The position numbers and the translations under genes were made by a program. From CADEED01 sp963711635 (GTDB lineage Bacteria > Pseudomonadota > Gammaproteobacteria > Steroidobacterales > Steroidobacteraceae), in contig CAVQEZ010000006.1 of the NCBI GenBank assembly GCA_963711635.1, positions 62,001-126,000 of the forward strand: DNA of 64,000 nt, read 5' to 3'. The notes beneath the pieces are model-generated. The model was not told where the DNA came from. It saw only the letters and a list, made by a program, of their open reading frames with translations, and ran no database searches. The first letter of the stretch is position 1. Each line of letters begins with the position of its first letter. This document shows positions 1 to 8,454 of the stretch, one piece after another.

Positions 1-205
1 AGGTGTGGCGCCACAGCTCGTCGGTGTGAACCGGGGGACGCAGCTCGGGCATGCGTACCGCGCCGAGCTCGCCCACCACGCGGTAGTTGAGCAGCAGGGA
101 ATCTTCGTGGCGGGTCGCTCCGACCATGATCTCCTGTACCGGAGAACGCGGTGAAGCGGGGTGCGGCACGAGTTTGCGACGCGGGATATTCGAGGGCGCG
201 CTCAT
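1..205 (-). CDS. DOMON-like domain protein, N-terminal part (runs off the window)
   Basis: An open frame begins with ATG at 205..203 and continues off the left edge for 68 codons. The protein starts MSAPSNIPRRKLVP and ends at the edge with a stretch rich in V, L and R, then VHTDELWRHT. The pattern 'L..Y.v.Gel..v.mPel' followed by an LWxHT motif resembles the start of DOMON-like domain proteins, in which a TCFE motif normally follows; that part lies outside the window. It reads in the same direction as the upstream-lying di-heme gene, about 25 bp away. The family call is recognition from a short N-terminus and is moderate; no function beyond possible heme or ligand binding can be given. Confidence 0.45.
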   Translation of the reverse strand, partial: MSAPSNIPRRKLVPHPASPRSPVQEIMVGATRHEDSLLLNYRVVGELGAVRMPELRPPVHTDELWRHT

Positions 206-230
206 GGGCGCGCAAGCATACGCGATGCGG

Positions 231-1208
231 CTAGGGCGTGTCGTTCAGGGACTCGAGGAAGCTCAGCAGGCTGGCGCGCTCCCCGGTAGTTAGTGGCGCG
301 CGCCGCAGGCGGCTGTCGGCCGCGGGATCCGCGGCCAGGCGCTCGTAGTGATCCAGCACGGCGGCGAGGCTGGCGAAACGGCCGTCGTGCATGTAGGGCG
401 CGGTGGCCGCGAGATTGCGCAGCGTGGGCACGCGCACCGCCTGCCCGGTGCCGGTATCCGCGAATATGGCGCTGGCCCGCGGCTGCTCCCGATCCACCCA
501 GGGTCCTGAGAAGTTGATGCCGCCATGACAGCCGGCGCAGCCGCCGCGCACAGAAAAGAACAGCTGCATGCCGCGCTTCTGCGCGGCATCGAGCGCCGCG
601 TGCTCGCCGCCGAACACATAGCGATCGAAGGGCGCGCCGCCCGCGAACAGCGTGCGCTCGTAGGCGGCGATGGCCCGGATGACGTTGTCCATCGAGACCG
701 CGCGCCCGGACTCCGGAAATGCCTCGGCAAACTCGAGTACCAGCCCGGGGTCGCCCGCGAGCGCCTGCTCGACCGCGGCTTCACGTCCCGCCAGGCCCAA
801 CTCCTGTGGATGCTGGTTGAACAGCGGGCCGCGCATCTGCTGCTCCAGCGTGTGCACCCCGTGATCCTTCCATCCCAGCGAGGGGTTGTATGCGGCGTTC
901 AGCAAGGTGGGCGCGTTCAGCGGCAATTGTTCGCCGGTCGCCCCTATCGAAAGTGCCCGGCCGTCGGTGAAGGCGCGTTGCGGCGCGTGACAGCTCTGGC
1001 AGGAGTAATCGCCGGTGGCGGACAGGCGCGGATCGGCAAACAGCCTGGCCCCCAGCGCCACCTTGGCCGCGTTCATCGGATTGTCGGCGGGCACCGCGGG
1101 CTCCGGGAACCCGCGCGGCAGTTTCCAGGCATACGGAGTCGCAGCCGCGGCCGCCGTGGCCAGCAGCGCAACGATCGATGCAAACGCGCGCGCGCGGCGC
1201 CGCATCAC
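231..1208 (-). CDS. MbnH/MauG-like di-heme c-type cytochrome enzyme
   Basis: This 325-residue exported protein has a signal peptide (about residues 1-24) and two c-type heme sites, CQSCH at 70-74 and CAGCH at 224-228, as in the cytochrome c peroxidase/MauG superfamily. The N-terminal pattern KLPRGFPEPAVPADNPM followed by KVALGARLFADPRLS is typical of MbnH-type enzymes. Characterised MbnH uses a bis-Fe(IV) state to convert a Trp of partner MbnP to kynurenine. The frame opens at GTG 1208..1206 directly before ATG 1205..1203; either start is possible. It lies 2 nt behind the TPR gene, so the two are co-transcribed. No MbnP-like partner is visible nearby, so the substrate is unknown; a plain peroxidase role remains possible. 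Confidence 0.85.
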   Translation of the reverse strand: MMRRRARAFASIVALLATAAAAATPYAWKLPRGFPEPAVPADNPMNAAKVALGARLFADPRLSATGDYSCQSCHAPQRAFTDGRALSIGATGEQLPLNAPTLLNAAYNPSLGWKDHGVHTLEQQMRGPLFNQHPQELGLAGREAAVEQALAGDPGLVLEFAEAFPESGRAVSMDNVIRAIAAYERTLFAGGAPFDRYVFGGEHAALDAAQKRGMQLFFSVRGGCAGCHGGINFSGPWVDREQPRASAIFADTGTGQAVRVPTLRNLAATAPYMHDGRFASLAAVLDHYERLAADPAADSRLRRAPLTTGERASLLSFLESLNDTP

Positions 1209-1210
1209 GC

Positions 1211-1900
1211 TTACCAGGAGGCGCCGGCGCCTTCGCGCGTGAGGCCGGCCGTCTGGCTGGCGATGGTGCTGCGCTCGCTCACCCAGGATGCGAACGCATC
1301 GAGCGAGGGACCATCGACCCCGGAAGGATTGCCGCGATGCTCGCCCACCCAGGCCTGCATGGCCGTGAGCAACTGCGCGGCCAGCTTGCGATTGCTGCCG
1401 AACAGCGCCAGGTACGCTTCCTTCGCTTCGCTCAGGCGATTCAGGCCGAGATAGGCGTGCCCGCGGTACTCGATGGCCTCGGGGTAACCGGGCTTGAGCT
1501 TCAGCGCGCGATCGTAGGCCGTGAGCGCGGCTTCATAGTTGCCGAGCTTGCGATTGGTGTAGCCGACGTAGTTCCAGGCCTCGTGCATGGACGGATTGAG
1601 CTCGGTGGCTCGCGTGAACTTCTTGAGCGCGCTGGCGTAGTTGTCCTTGGCCTTGGCGGACGCCTTCGCCTGGCGCTTTGGATCCGTCTGACGCGCCGCA
1701 TCAAGAGAAAGCTCGTCGGCCTTCTCCACGGTGCGCACGGCGGCGTTGTACGCGCTGCGCGCCTGCTCCTCGGGGGAAGCCACCGGCTTGTAGTCGCCGC
1801 CCATCGGGCGGCTGGGCATTTCACCGCCACCCGCCCCGAAGGCGGTACACGCCGCGGCCAAGAGCAGGGTCATGGCCAGGGGTCTGAAGAGAATTCGCAT
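1211..1900 (-). CDS. Secreted tetratricopeptide-repeat protein
   Basis: The protein has 229 residues: a signal peptide (MRILFRPLAMTLLLAAACTAFG), a low-complexity linker, then at least two TPR units in the middle (KFTRATELNPSMHEAWNYVG and AALTAYDRALKLKPGYPEAI). A strong GGAGG ribosome site sits just upstream of ATG 1900..1898. The longer in-frame extension to 2212 would overlap the opposite-strand methyltransferase and is rejected. The gene ends 2 nt before the di-heme enzyme start, so it is the first gene of a two-gene operon. TPR proteins are scaffolds; this one may hold the heme enzyme or its substrate in the periplasm, which is inference from linkage only. Confidence 0.8.
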   Translation of the reverse strand: MRILFRPLAMTLLLAAACTAFGAGGGEMPSRPMGGDYKPVASPEEQARSAYNAAVRTVEKADELSLDAARQTDPKRQAKASAKAKDNYASALKKFTRATELNPSMHEAWNYVGYTNRKLGNYEAALTAYDRALKLKPGYPEAIEYRGHAYLGLNRLSEAKEAYLALFGSNRKLAAQLLTAMQAWVGEHRGNPSGVDGPSLDAFASWVSERSTIASQTAGLTREGAGASW

Positions 1901-2024
1901 GCTGCCTCCTTTACCGCGAAATATCCGGTCGATTGGTCCGGTCGCCCAGATGAGTACCCGTTGCGGTGGATGCGGTTCCAGCCGCGGCGGGCCGTTCTCA
2001 TAATGCGCGCCAAGGAGATCCTCC

Positions 2025-2768
2025 ATGAAAAGAATATTGCTCACCAGCCTGCTAGCTCTCGCCGTTCCCGTACTGGCCGCCGACCCGGCCATCGAAATGG
2101 CCGTCGCCAGCCCGGAACGCACCGCGGCCGACCGGGAGCGCGACGCGCGCGACAAGCCCGCCGAAGTCATGGCCTTCGCCGGCGTCAAGCCCGGCATGAC
2201 GGTCGCAGACATCTTTTCGGCCGGCGGTTACTACACCGAGTTGTTAGCGGGCGCAGTGGGCCCGGGCGGCAAGGTGCTGGCCATCAACAACATGTCCTAT
2301 GCGAATTTCGCCAAGGACGACATGAAGGCCCGCTTTACCGAGGGACGCCTGAAAAACGTCGAGCGCCGGCTGGTCGAAGCCAGCTACATGAATCCCGGCC
2401 CGAAGAGCGTCGACCTCGCCGTGATCGTGATGGCGTACCACGATGCGTACTGGATCGGCGAGAAGGAAGGCTGGCCGGAGATCAACACCGACGGCTTCAT
2501 CGACTCTGTCAAGCGCATGCTCAAGCCCGGCGGCAAACTACTCATCGTCGATCACAATGCCGCGGCCGGCACCGGCAAGGAAACCGCGAGCAAGCTGCAT
2601 CGGCTGAACGAGGACTGGGCGCGCAAGAGCCTGGAGGCGCGCGGGTTCGTGTTCGAGAAGTCGTACGATGGCCTGCGCAACAAGAGCGATCAGCTCGACA
2701 AGATGGTTTATGACCCGGCGGTCAAGGGCAAGACCGATCGCTACGTGCACCTGTACCGGTTGAAATAG
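2025..2768 (+). CDS. Exported class I SAM-dependent methyltransferase-like protein (COG4798 type)
   Basis: The 247-residue protein starts with a clear signal peptide (MKRILLTSLLALAVPVLAA), followed by a Rossmann methyltransferase core: VKPGMTVADIFSAGGYYTEL is motif I, and later LKPGGKLLIVDHNA is the strand-4/5 region. A ribosome site AGGAG lies about 8 nt before ATG 2025. The family is the predicted methyltransferases of COG4798, which frequently carry signal peptides although S-adenosylmethionine is not expected in the periplasm. It is divergent from the TPR/di-heme operon with a 124-bp shared upstream region. The substrate is unknown. Confidence 0.85.
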   Translation: MKRILLTSLLALAVPVLAADPAIEMAVASPERTAADRERDARDKPAEVMAFAGVKPGMTVADIFSAGGYYTELLAGAVGPGGKVLAINNMSYANFAKDDMKARFTEGRLKNVERRLVEASYMNPGPKSVDLAVIVMAYHDAYWIGEKEGWPEINTDGFIDSVKRMLKPGGKLLIVDHNAAAGTGKETASKLHRLNEDWARKSLEARGFVFEKSYDGLRNKSDQLDKMVYDPAVKGKTDRYVHLYRLK

Positions 2769-2784
2769 GTCTGGCGGGTGAGCA

Positions 2785-3236
2785 TCAGGACGGCGGCAGT
2801 GTGGCGCGCGCCTCGGCCACTTCTGCCGGCGTCACCGCCGAGGCGCCGTCGCCGAACTTCTGCGCGGATGTAGGTGAGGATGCCCGGCGAGGTCCTCGTC
2901 GGCAAGCTGGCGGAAAGGCGGCATCACGTTGTGCGATGTCGCGCCCTCCTTGCGCTGCGCGCTGTCGAAGCCGCCGGTCATCACGAACAAGGCCAGTGCC
3001 TTCGGCATCGCCCTTGACCCAGGTGCCGCCGACGATGGCGCGGCTGCATGTTGGGCACGCCCCAGCCATCGGCCTGGTGGCAGCTCAGGCAGTGGCGCGC
3101 GTACAGCTGCTGCCCCGAGAGGCCGCGAATCCACGCGGGCTACCGCGGTTTTCCTGTGGCGTCGCGGCGGACGGCGCCTCGCCGGCCATCGCGCAGCCGG
3201 CGAGAGCACGACGCCTAACACGCGATGCGCGCGCAT
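2785..3236 (-). pseudogene. Cytochrome c domain protein, frameshifted
   Basis: Reading the minus strand from ATG 3236..3234, successive frames encode MRAHRVLGVVLSPAAR, then GQQLYARHCLSCHQADGWG (a c-type heme motif, CLSCH), then VMTGGFDSAQRKEG and HNVMPPFRQLADEDLAG, ending ...EVAEARATLPPS. The order matches a single-heme cytochrome c of about 145 residues with the usual distal methionine (MPPF). At least three frame changes are needed. The start lies 4 nt after the stop of the sugar dehydrogenase, so the pair would form an operon in which the cytochrome takes electrons from the dehydrogenase. The breaks may be sequencing errors or real decay. Confidence 0.6.
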
Positions 3237-3240
3237 CGGC

Positions 3241-4498
3241 TCATTTCTTGCCGTAGCGAGATGCGCCAGACGCGACCCTTCTGCGAGTCCGCCACGTACA
3301 GCGATCCATCCGGACCCACCGCCAGGCCCACCGGGCGGTACTTGCGCATTGCGCGGATTGTTGTCCTTCATCTCGCCCGCGAATCCATCGGCGAATACTT
3401 CATAGGCACCGCTGGGCTTGCCGTCCTTCATGGGCTGGAACACGACCTTGTATCCGGCCTGCGGCTCGGGCGCGCGGTTCCAGCTTCCATGGAACGCGAT
3501 GAAAGCGCCATCCTGGTACTTCGCGCGGGAAATTCTTGCCCGAATAGAACAGCAGGTCGTTAGGCGCCCAGTGCGCCGGGATAGGCCACGAGCGGATCCG
3601 GGAAATTTGCCCGGCCTCGGGCTCCTTCTTCGCATCGCCGCCGTACTCGGGCGCAAGCACGCGCTTGCTTGAGCTTGGTGTCGAAGAACGTGTATGGCCA
3701 GCCGTAGTTGCCGCCGTCGACGATCTGGTGGAATTCCTCGGCCTGGCGCGTGGCGTTGTCCTCGGCGTTGTACAGCGCCGGGAACAAGGTATCCAGCGAA
3801 TCGCGGCCGTGAATGACGGAGTACAGCGCCTTCTGCGCGGCATTCCATTCGATGGCCACGGCGTTGCGCATGCCGGTCGCGAATCGCCGGCCGTCGGCCG
3901 GCGTTCTGGTTCGAGCTTGTTGCCGTCGAACACCCAGACGCCGCCGTACTTCTCGAGGATCGGGCACGGGTTCAGGCCCAGCGAACCCTCCTGCCGATCC
4001 TTCTCCTGGCAGGAGTTCGAGGGCGCGCCCACGTTGATATACAGAGTGCCCTTCGGATCGAGCGCGAAAGTCTTGTCCGCAGTGCTGGCGCTCCTTCGGA
4101 AAGCCCGCGACCACCACCTGGCGCGCGACCGGTGGGCGCGAGCTCGCCCTTCTTGAGTGGATAGCGGTACACGCCGACGTTGTCGGAGACGTACAGCCAG
4201 TTCTTGAACAGGCGCACGCTCGGTGCCTTTCACGTCGCCGAACGGCGTGGTGTCGTCGACCTTGCCGTCGCCGTTGCTTGTCGCGCATGGCGGACGAGGC
4301 CATTGCGGCTCGGCGAGATAGATGTCGCCGTTGGCGGCCACGTCGAGGTGGCGGGCCGTGCCCTGGCCTTCCTGCACCACCATCGCGGAAAATCCTTCCG
4401 GCAGCGTCAGGCCGTCATTGCCGGCCGCCGAGGCCGCGCCGGCAGCAATGCAGAGAGACACCGATACTAACTACCTCGGCGAAGCACGCAGTGCGCAT
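3241..4498 (-). pseudogene. PQQ-dependent glucose/sorbosone dehydrogenase family protein, frameshifted
   Basis: From ATG 4498..4496 the broken frame encodes a signal peptide (MRTACFAEVVSIGVS, then LCIAAGAASAAG after a frame change), LTLPEGFSAMVVQEGQG, ARHLDVAANGDIYLAE, DKTFALDPKGTLYINVGAPS, and near the end PVGLAVGPDGSLYVADS in a shifted frame. These are beta-propeller blade motifs of the glucose/sorbosone dehydrogenase family, which oxidise sugars or related alcohols in the periplasm with PQQ. The expected length, about 419 residues, fits the family. Many frame changes are needed across the gene. The stop at 3243..3241 is followed at once by the cytochrome c gene, a common electron-acceptor arrangement. 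Confidence 0.72.
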
Positions 4499-4892
4499 GT
4501 TCCATTCCTTGACGTATGTTGTTCGAGGTGCCGCGCACGACGAAGGTCGAGCATCCGGCGGCACGCCCATCCGGTTTCGGACGGGATAGTGCGGGCGAAT
4601 CTGCGGCAACGCAACGCGTCAAGTCGCTCCGCGGCCGGCCGCTGTCCGACGATCCGCCCCATCCGCTGCTGCATGCGGAGAGTACTTCCGAGCGGCTAGC
4701 ATGCTCCGCCGGATTCCGTGTCGCCCCGTGGATGACGAACCTCAGGTGATACAAACTCCGGAGCCGTATCGCCAGAAGATGCGCGTGTCACAAAATCCGC
4801 GGCCGTGACTAGGCCGCGGGCTCGCCAATCCGCGCGGCCAACCGATGCACTATTCGCCCGATTTCCGCGACCTGTGCTCGCCAGGATCCTCG
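4499..4892. other. Intergenic region, 394 bp, no supported gene
   Basis: Between the divergent sorbosone dehydrogenase and O-methyltransferase genes I find no frame with recognisable protein sequence. A compact inverted repeat, CCGCGGCC at 4797-4804 and GGCCGCGG at 4812-4819 with a 7-nt loop, is the only structure seen. It lacks a T-run, so it is not a good terminator. The region must hold both promoters, but none stands out. Confidence 0.4.
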
Positions 4893-5512
4893 ATGCCGCT
4901 CGTCGATCCGGTCATCGAACGTGTGCTCGCCGACTTCGAACGCCGCGCCGAAGAAGAACAACGGCGCACCAGGCTTCCCGGCGCCCGGCACCAATCTCGA
5001 CGAGCTGCTGCTGTCGGTGGGCCGCGAGGCAGGCATGCTGCTCTATCTACTGGCCACGGGCGCGCAATCCAAGCGCATCCTCGAGCTCGGCACCTCGTAT
5101 GGCTACTCCACCGTCTGGCTGGGCGCCGCCGCACGCGCCACCGGCGGCAAGGTGCTGTCGCTCGAGCTGCAAGGAATTCAAGATCGAGCATGCGCGCCAG
5201 GCGCTGACGCGCGCCGGACTCTCGACCCGCGTGGAGTTCCACGCCGGCGACTGCCTGGAGACCCTGAAGACACTGCCCGGCCCGTTCGACTTCGTGCTGC
5301 TCGACGTGTGGAAGGATCTGTACCTGCCCTGCTTCGAGCTGGTGCATCCCAAGCTCGCGCCGGGCGCCATCATCGCGGCCGACAACATGCTGCTGCCGGA
5401 GATCGTGCGGCCGCAGGCCGAGGCCTATCGCGCGCGCGTGCGCCAGGCCGGCGACATGGACTCGGTGCTGGTCGAGGTCGGCAACGGGATCGAGATCAGC
5501 CGCAAGCGATGA
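4893..5512 (+). pseudogene. SAM-dependent O-methyltransferase (family 3), two frameshifts
   Basis: The frames read MPLVDPVIERVLADFERRAEEE, then TNLDELLLSVGREAGMLLYL and AKRILELGTSYGYSTVWLG-like sequence (SAM-binding motif I), then after a second break FKIEHARQALTRAGLSTRVE, GPFDFVLLDVWKDLYLPCFE and IIAADNMLLPE. This is the caffeoyl-CoA/catechol O-methyltransferase fold, with the metal-site aspartate in LLDVWKD and the ADN motif. Breaks lie near 4965 and near 5173. The start at 4893 is chosen because AGGA stands about 8 nt upstream; an in-frame ATG at 4845 is an alternative. The gene ends 20 bp from the convergent Nramp-like gene. Substrate unknown. Confidence 0.75.
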
Positions 5513-5531
5513 GGCGGCGTCAGCTTCTCGG

Positions 5532-7009
5532 CTATAGAACGAGCGCGCCACCAGCACCACGAAGAAACGCGTAGAACAGCGCCATGCCCACCAGCGCCAC
5601 GCGGCGCCACGTCGGCGGCCGCAGCGCCGCCGGCAACACGCGCGTGTTCAGGTACAACAGGTGCAGCGACGCGATCACGAAGATCACGCCTGCGATGTTC
5701 GCGCCGATCTGCAGCAGCATCACGGGCTGCGCGAGTTTGAGCGCGATGATTCCCCACACCACGACCACCGCGAGCACGCTGTAGTACACGGCGCGCACGT
5801 CGCCACCGCGCCAGGCGCGTACACGCTTGCTGCCGGTCCACAGGATGTCGGTGATCGACCGCGTCATGCCTTCGACGCAATCGAGCTGCGTCTTGAAGAG
5901 AATCCACACGCCGAGCACCGCGACGCAGCAGCCCCAGCCACGGGCCGGCGCTCGGCGCCAATGGTGTCGCGCCAGCACCGCGCTGATCGCCAGTCCCTTG
6001 ATGTCGGTGCCCGCCGCCACGAAGGTCACGTACAGCAGCGCGGGCAGCATCATGCCGAGCAGCGCACCGACGAAGAAGATGCCCCACTGGTCGACGCGCA
6101 CGATGCGCCACCAGCCGCGCCAGCGGCTCATGTTGGCGGCATCGGGCTCGAACATGAAGCCGGTGTCGGCGAGCTGGACTGTTTCGCCGCCCACCGCGCC
6201 CGCGATGTGTCCCACGCGGCTGCCCATGCCGTAGCCCTTGTCGCGCGCCCAGTTGGACAGCGTGAGGTTGAGCACGCCGCCGCCGCCGGAATAACCCACG
6301 AGCGCGCCCAGCAGCAGGATGTCGACGTGTTCGGGCAGAAAGTTGAAGCCGCCGCTGTGCGCGGATCGAAGCCGAAGAATCCCACCACCGCCGAGAGCCC
6401 AGGTGCTCGAGCGGGCACGTAGATCGAGGCCAGCACCAGGAAGCTGCCGAGGATGCAGGCCACCAGCACCCAGTTGAGCATTTCCAGCGTGCGCGCGATG
6501 CGTTTGCCGAGCAGCAGCACGCCACGCAGGCGAGGAAGGTGGCGATGCCGATCAGGTAGATAGTCGCCGAATCCGCGGGCGGCGCGGCCAGGCGGCCCAG
6601 CGAACAGGAAGAAGATGGCGCCGGCCGCGGTCGCGGCCCACGCCGGCCAGCCGATCTGCAGGAAATACAGCACCGCGTAGAACCAGGCCCAGAAAGTCTT
6701 GCCGGGGCGCGTGCGCATGAATCCCGTCACCACCGGCTCGCCGGTGGCCACGGTGTAGCGCATGAGCTCGGTGTTGAACACGGTCTGGAAGAACACGGCG
6801 ACCAGCGTCACCCACAGCAGCGACAGCCCGTGTTTCACGAAGGTGGCGGGGCCTAACAGGAACTCGCCGCTGCCGATGGACACGCCGAGCACGATGACGC
6901 CGGGACCGCATACGCCGATCCATGACAGGCCGCGCGGCATCGGCGGTTCCGGCAGATCGGCCCTGACCCAGGGCGCAAGATCGCCGCGCGTAGCCGATAT
7001 ATCGTTCAC
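5532..7009 (-). pseudogene. Atypical Nramp-family transporter, frameshifted
   Basis: From ATG 7009 the frame gives MNDISATRGDLAPWVRADLP, then a first membrane segment with GPGVIVLGVSIGSGEFLLGP and a long series of hydrophobic segments. Frame breaks occur near 6600, 6540, 6430 and 6360, after which the downstream frame runs open from about 6299 to 5532. The total of about 490 residues suits Nramp transporters. Classical metal-binding motifs are absent: the DPGN of helix 1 is replaced by IGSGE, and helix 6 reads VGYSGGGGVLN instead of carrying MPH. These divergent Nramp-related proteins have no established substrate. The gene is convergent with the O-methyltransferase and divergent from the gene at 7092. 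Confidence 0.75.
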
Positions 7010-7091
7010 CGCCGCTCCCCCGATGACTCAAAGCGCGCGCAAGCATGCGCCGCGGAGCTGATATACGCAAAGCCCCGGGTACACTGCGCGC

Positions 7092-7742
7092 GTGCCACTG
7101 CAGAACCGGGTCACGCCTTTCGGCGAAATCGTCGCCATCGAACAGCGCGGACTGTTCATGGGCAATCGCGGCATCATCCACGATGCGGCGACGCGCACGC
7201 TGCTCACGCGCCGCTGGACTAACAAGGCCTGGATCATCTGCCGCTGCGACTTCCGCGGCGTGCGCCGCCAGGTCATGCGCCGGCGCAGCTGGACGGAGCT
7301 GTTCTTCCTCGACGAGGCAACCGCGTTGTCCGCCGGCCACCGGCCCTGTTACTACTGCCGGCGCGAAGCGGCGCTGGCGTTTGCCGACGCCTGGGCGCGC
7401 GCGCACCGCGGGGCGCGGCCAAGTGCCGCGCAGATCGACGCGAAACTGCACGAGCAACGATTGCAAAACGGTGCGAAGCGGATTCATCCGCTGCGCGGCT
7501 CGCCGGGCGAATTGCCGGACGGCGCGACGATCGAGTTGTCGGGCGATGCCTACGTGATGGTGAAAGGCATGGCGTATCGCTGGCGCGAATGCGGCTACGC
7601 GGCACCGCGACGGCTGAAGCGCGCGGACGGTCTGCTCACGCCACCATCGACAGTCGCGGCGCTGCGCGCGGGATTCCGTTGCGTGCTGCATCCGAGCCTG
7701 TCCGACGTCCCCGATCGGCGACCCGCAAGTGATTGTTTGTAG
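7092..7742 (+). CDS. Conserved protein of unknown function with a CxxC motif
   Basis: This 216-residue protein starts at GTG 7092 with MPLQNRVTPFGEIVAIEQRG, continues with MGNRGIIHDAATRTLL and WTNKAWIICRCDFRG, and contains FLDEATALSAGHRPCYYCRR. I recognise this as a conserved proteobacterial family of unknown function. The CYYCRR motif, preceded by histidine, could bind zinc or be an HNH-like fragment, but the rest of such a site is not evident. There is no signal peptide or membrane segment. It stands alone, divergent from the Nramp-like gene. Confidence 0.7.
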   Translation: MPLQNRVTPFGEIVAIEQRGLFMGNRGIIHDAATRTLLTRRWTNKAWIICRCDFRGVRRQVMRRRSWTELFFLDEATALSAGHRPCYYCRREAALAFADAWARAHRGARPSAAQIDAKLHEQRLQNGAKRIHPLRGSPGELPDGATIELSGDAYVMVKGMAYRWRECGYAAPRRLKRADGLLTPPSTVAALRAGFRCVLHPSLSDVPDRRPASDCL

Positions 7743-7960
7743 TTAGATCCGGCCGCGCTGTCGCCGCGCTGCGCCGCACGCAATCGACATTGTCGTGGCG
7801 CGGCGACCGCCCGGACGTCGATTCGCCCATTCACGCGCCCGCACGCGGCATTTGCGCCTGGCATGGTGCTTGCACCTTCTTTTCCAGGTGTCTGGGCGCC
7901 GAAAACACTTCGGGCGTCACAGCCACTCAATACCTTCCATTGAGCGCAAGGAGCCAGGAA

Positions 7961-8323
7961 ATGAAAGTAAGCAACAGGACGATAATTGCCGTCGCGATCG
8001 CCGCACTGATTCCCATGGGCGCGGCAGTTGCCGGCGACGACGGCAACAAGGACAAGATGGGGTCCTCGAGCTTCACGAAGCTCGACACCAACAAGGACGG
8101 CAGGATTTCGCAGGCTGAAGCCGCGGTGGATTCCACCATCGTGTTCTCGACGGCCGATGCCAATGGCGACGGCTATCTCGACAACGATGAGTGGAAGGCC
8201 AGCGCGAAGAGCGGCAGCAGCAAGCCGCAGTCGACGACACCCAGCGAGCCGGATTCGACCATGCCCGAAAGCACCGAACCTACTGGTCAGCCGGCACCCG
8301 ACACTGAAACCCCGCGGCAATAA
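7961..8323 (+). CDS. Secreted EF-hand calcium-binding protein
   Basis: The 120-residue protein starts at ATG 7961, preceded by the ribosome site AAGGAG. A signal peptide covers about residues 1-24. Two EF-hand loops follow: DTNKDGRISQAE (42-53) and DANGDGYLDNDE (66-77), each with Asp/Asn at positions 1, 3 and 5, Gly at 6 and a final Glu. The tail is rich in Ser, Pro and Thr. It is monocistronic, with about 220 bp of leader region before it and a strong terminator 27 bp after it. Probably a periplasmic calcium-binding protein; its partner is unknown. Confidence 0.85.
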   Translation: MKVSNRTIIAVAIAALIPMGAAVAGDDGNKDKMGSSSFTKLDTNKDGRISQAEAAVDSTIVFSTADANGDGYLDNDEWKASAKSGSSKPQSTTPSEPDSTMPESTEPTGQPAPDTETPRQ

Positions 8324-8349
8324 AGAAATTCCGCGATCACAGTGTCACG

Positions 8350-8382
8350 CCCGCGCGGTCGATCGACCGCGCGGGCTTTTTG
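8350..8382 (+). terminator. Rho-independent terminator after the EF-hand gene
   Basis: A perfect 11-bp GC-rich stem (CCCGCGCGGTC at 8350-8360 with GACCGCGCGGG at 8365-8375) around a GATC loop is followed by CTTTTTG. It lies 27 bp after the EF-hand stop codon and ends that transcript. Confidence 0.82.
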
Positions 8383-8454
8383 TTGCCACGCTGCGCGGCG
8401 AGCATGACCGTCGTCTCAGGAACGCAGAGCCGGCAGGTCACGCCATCGTTTCGC

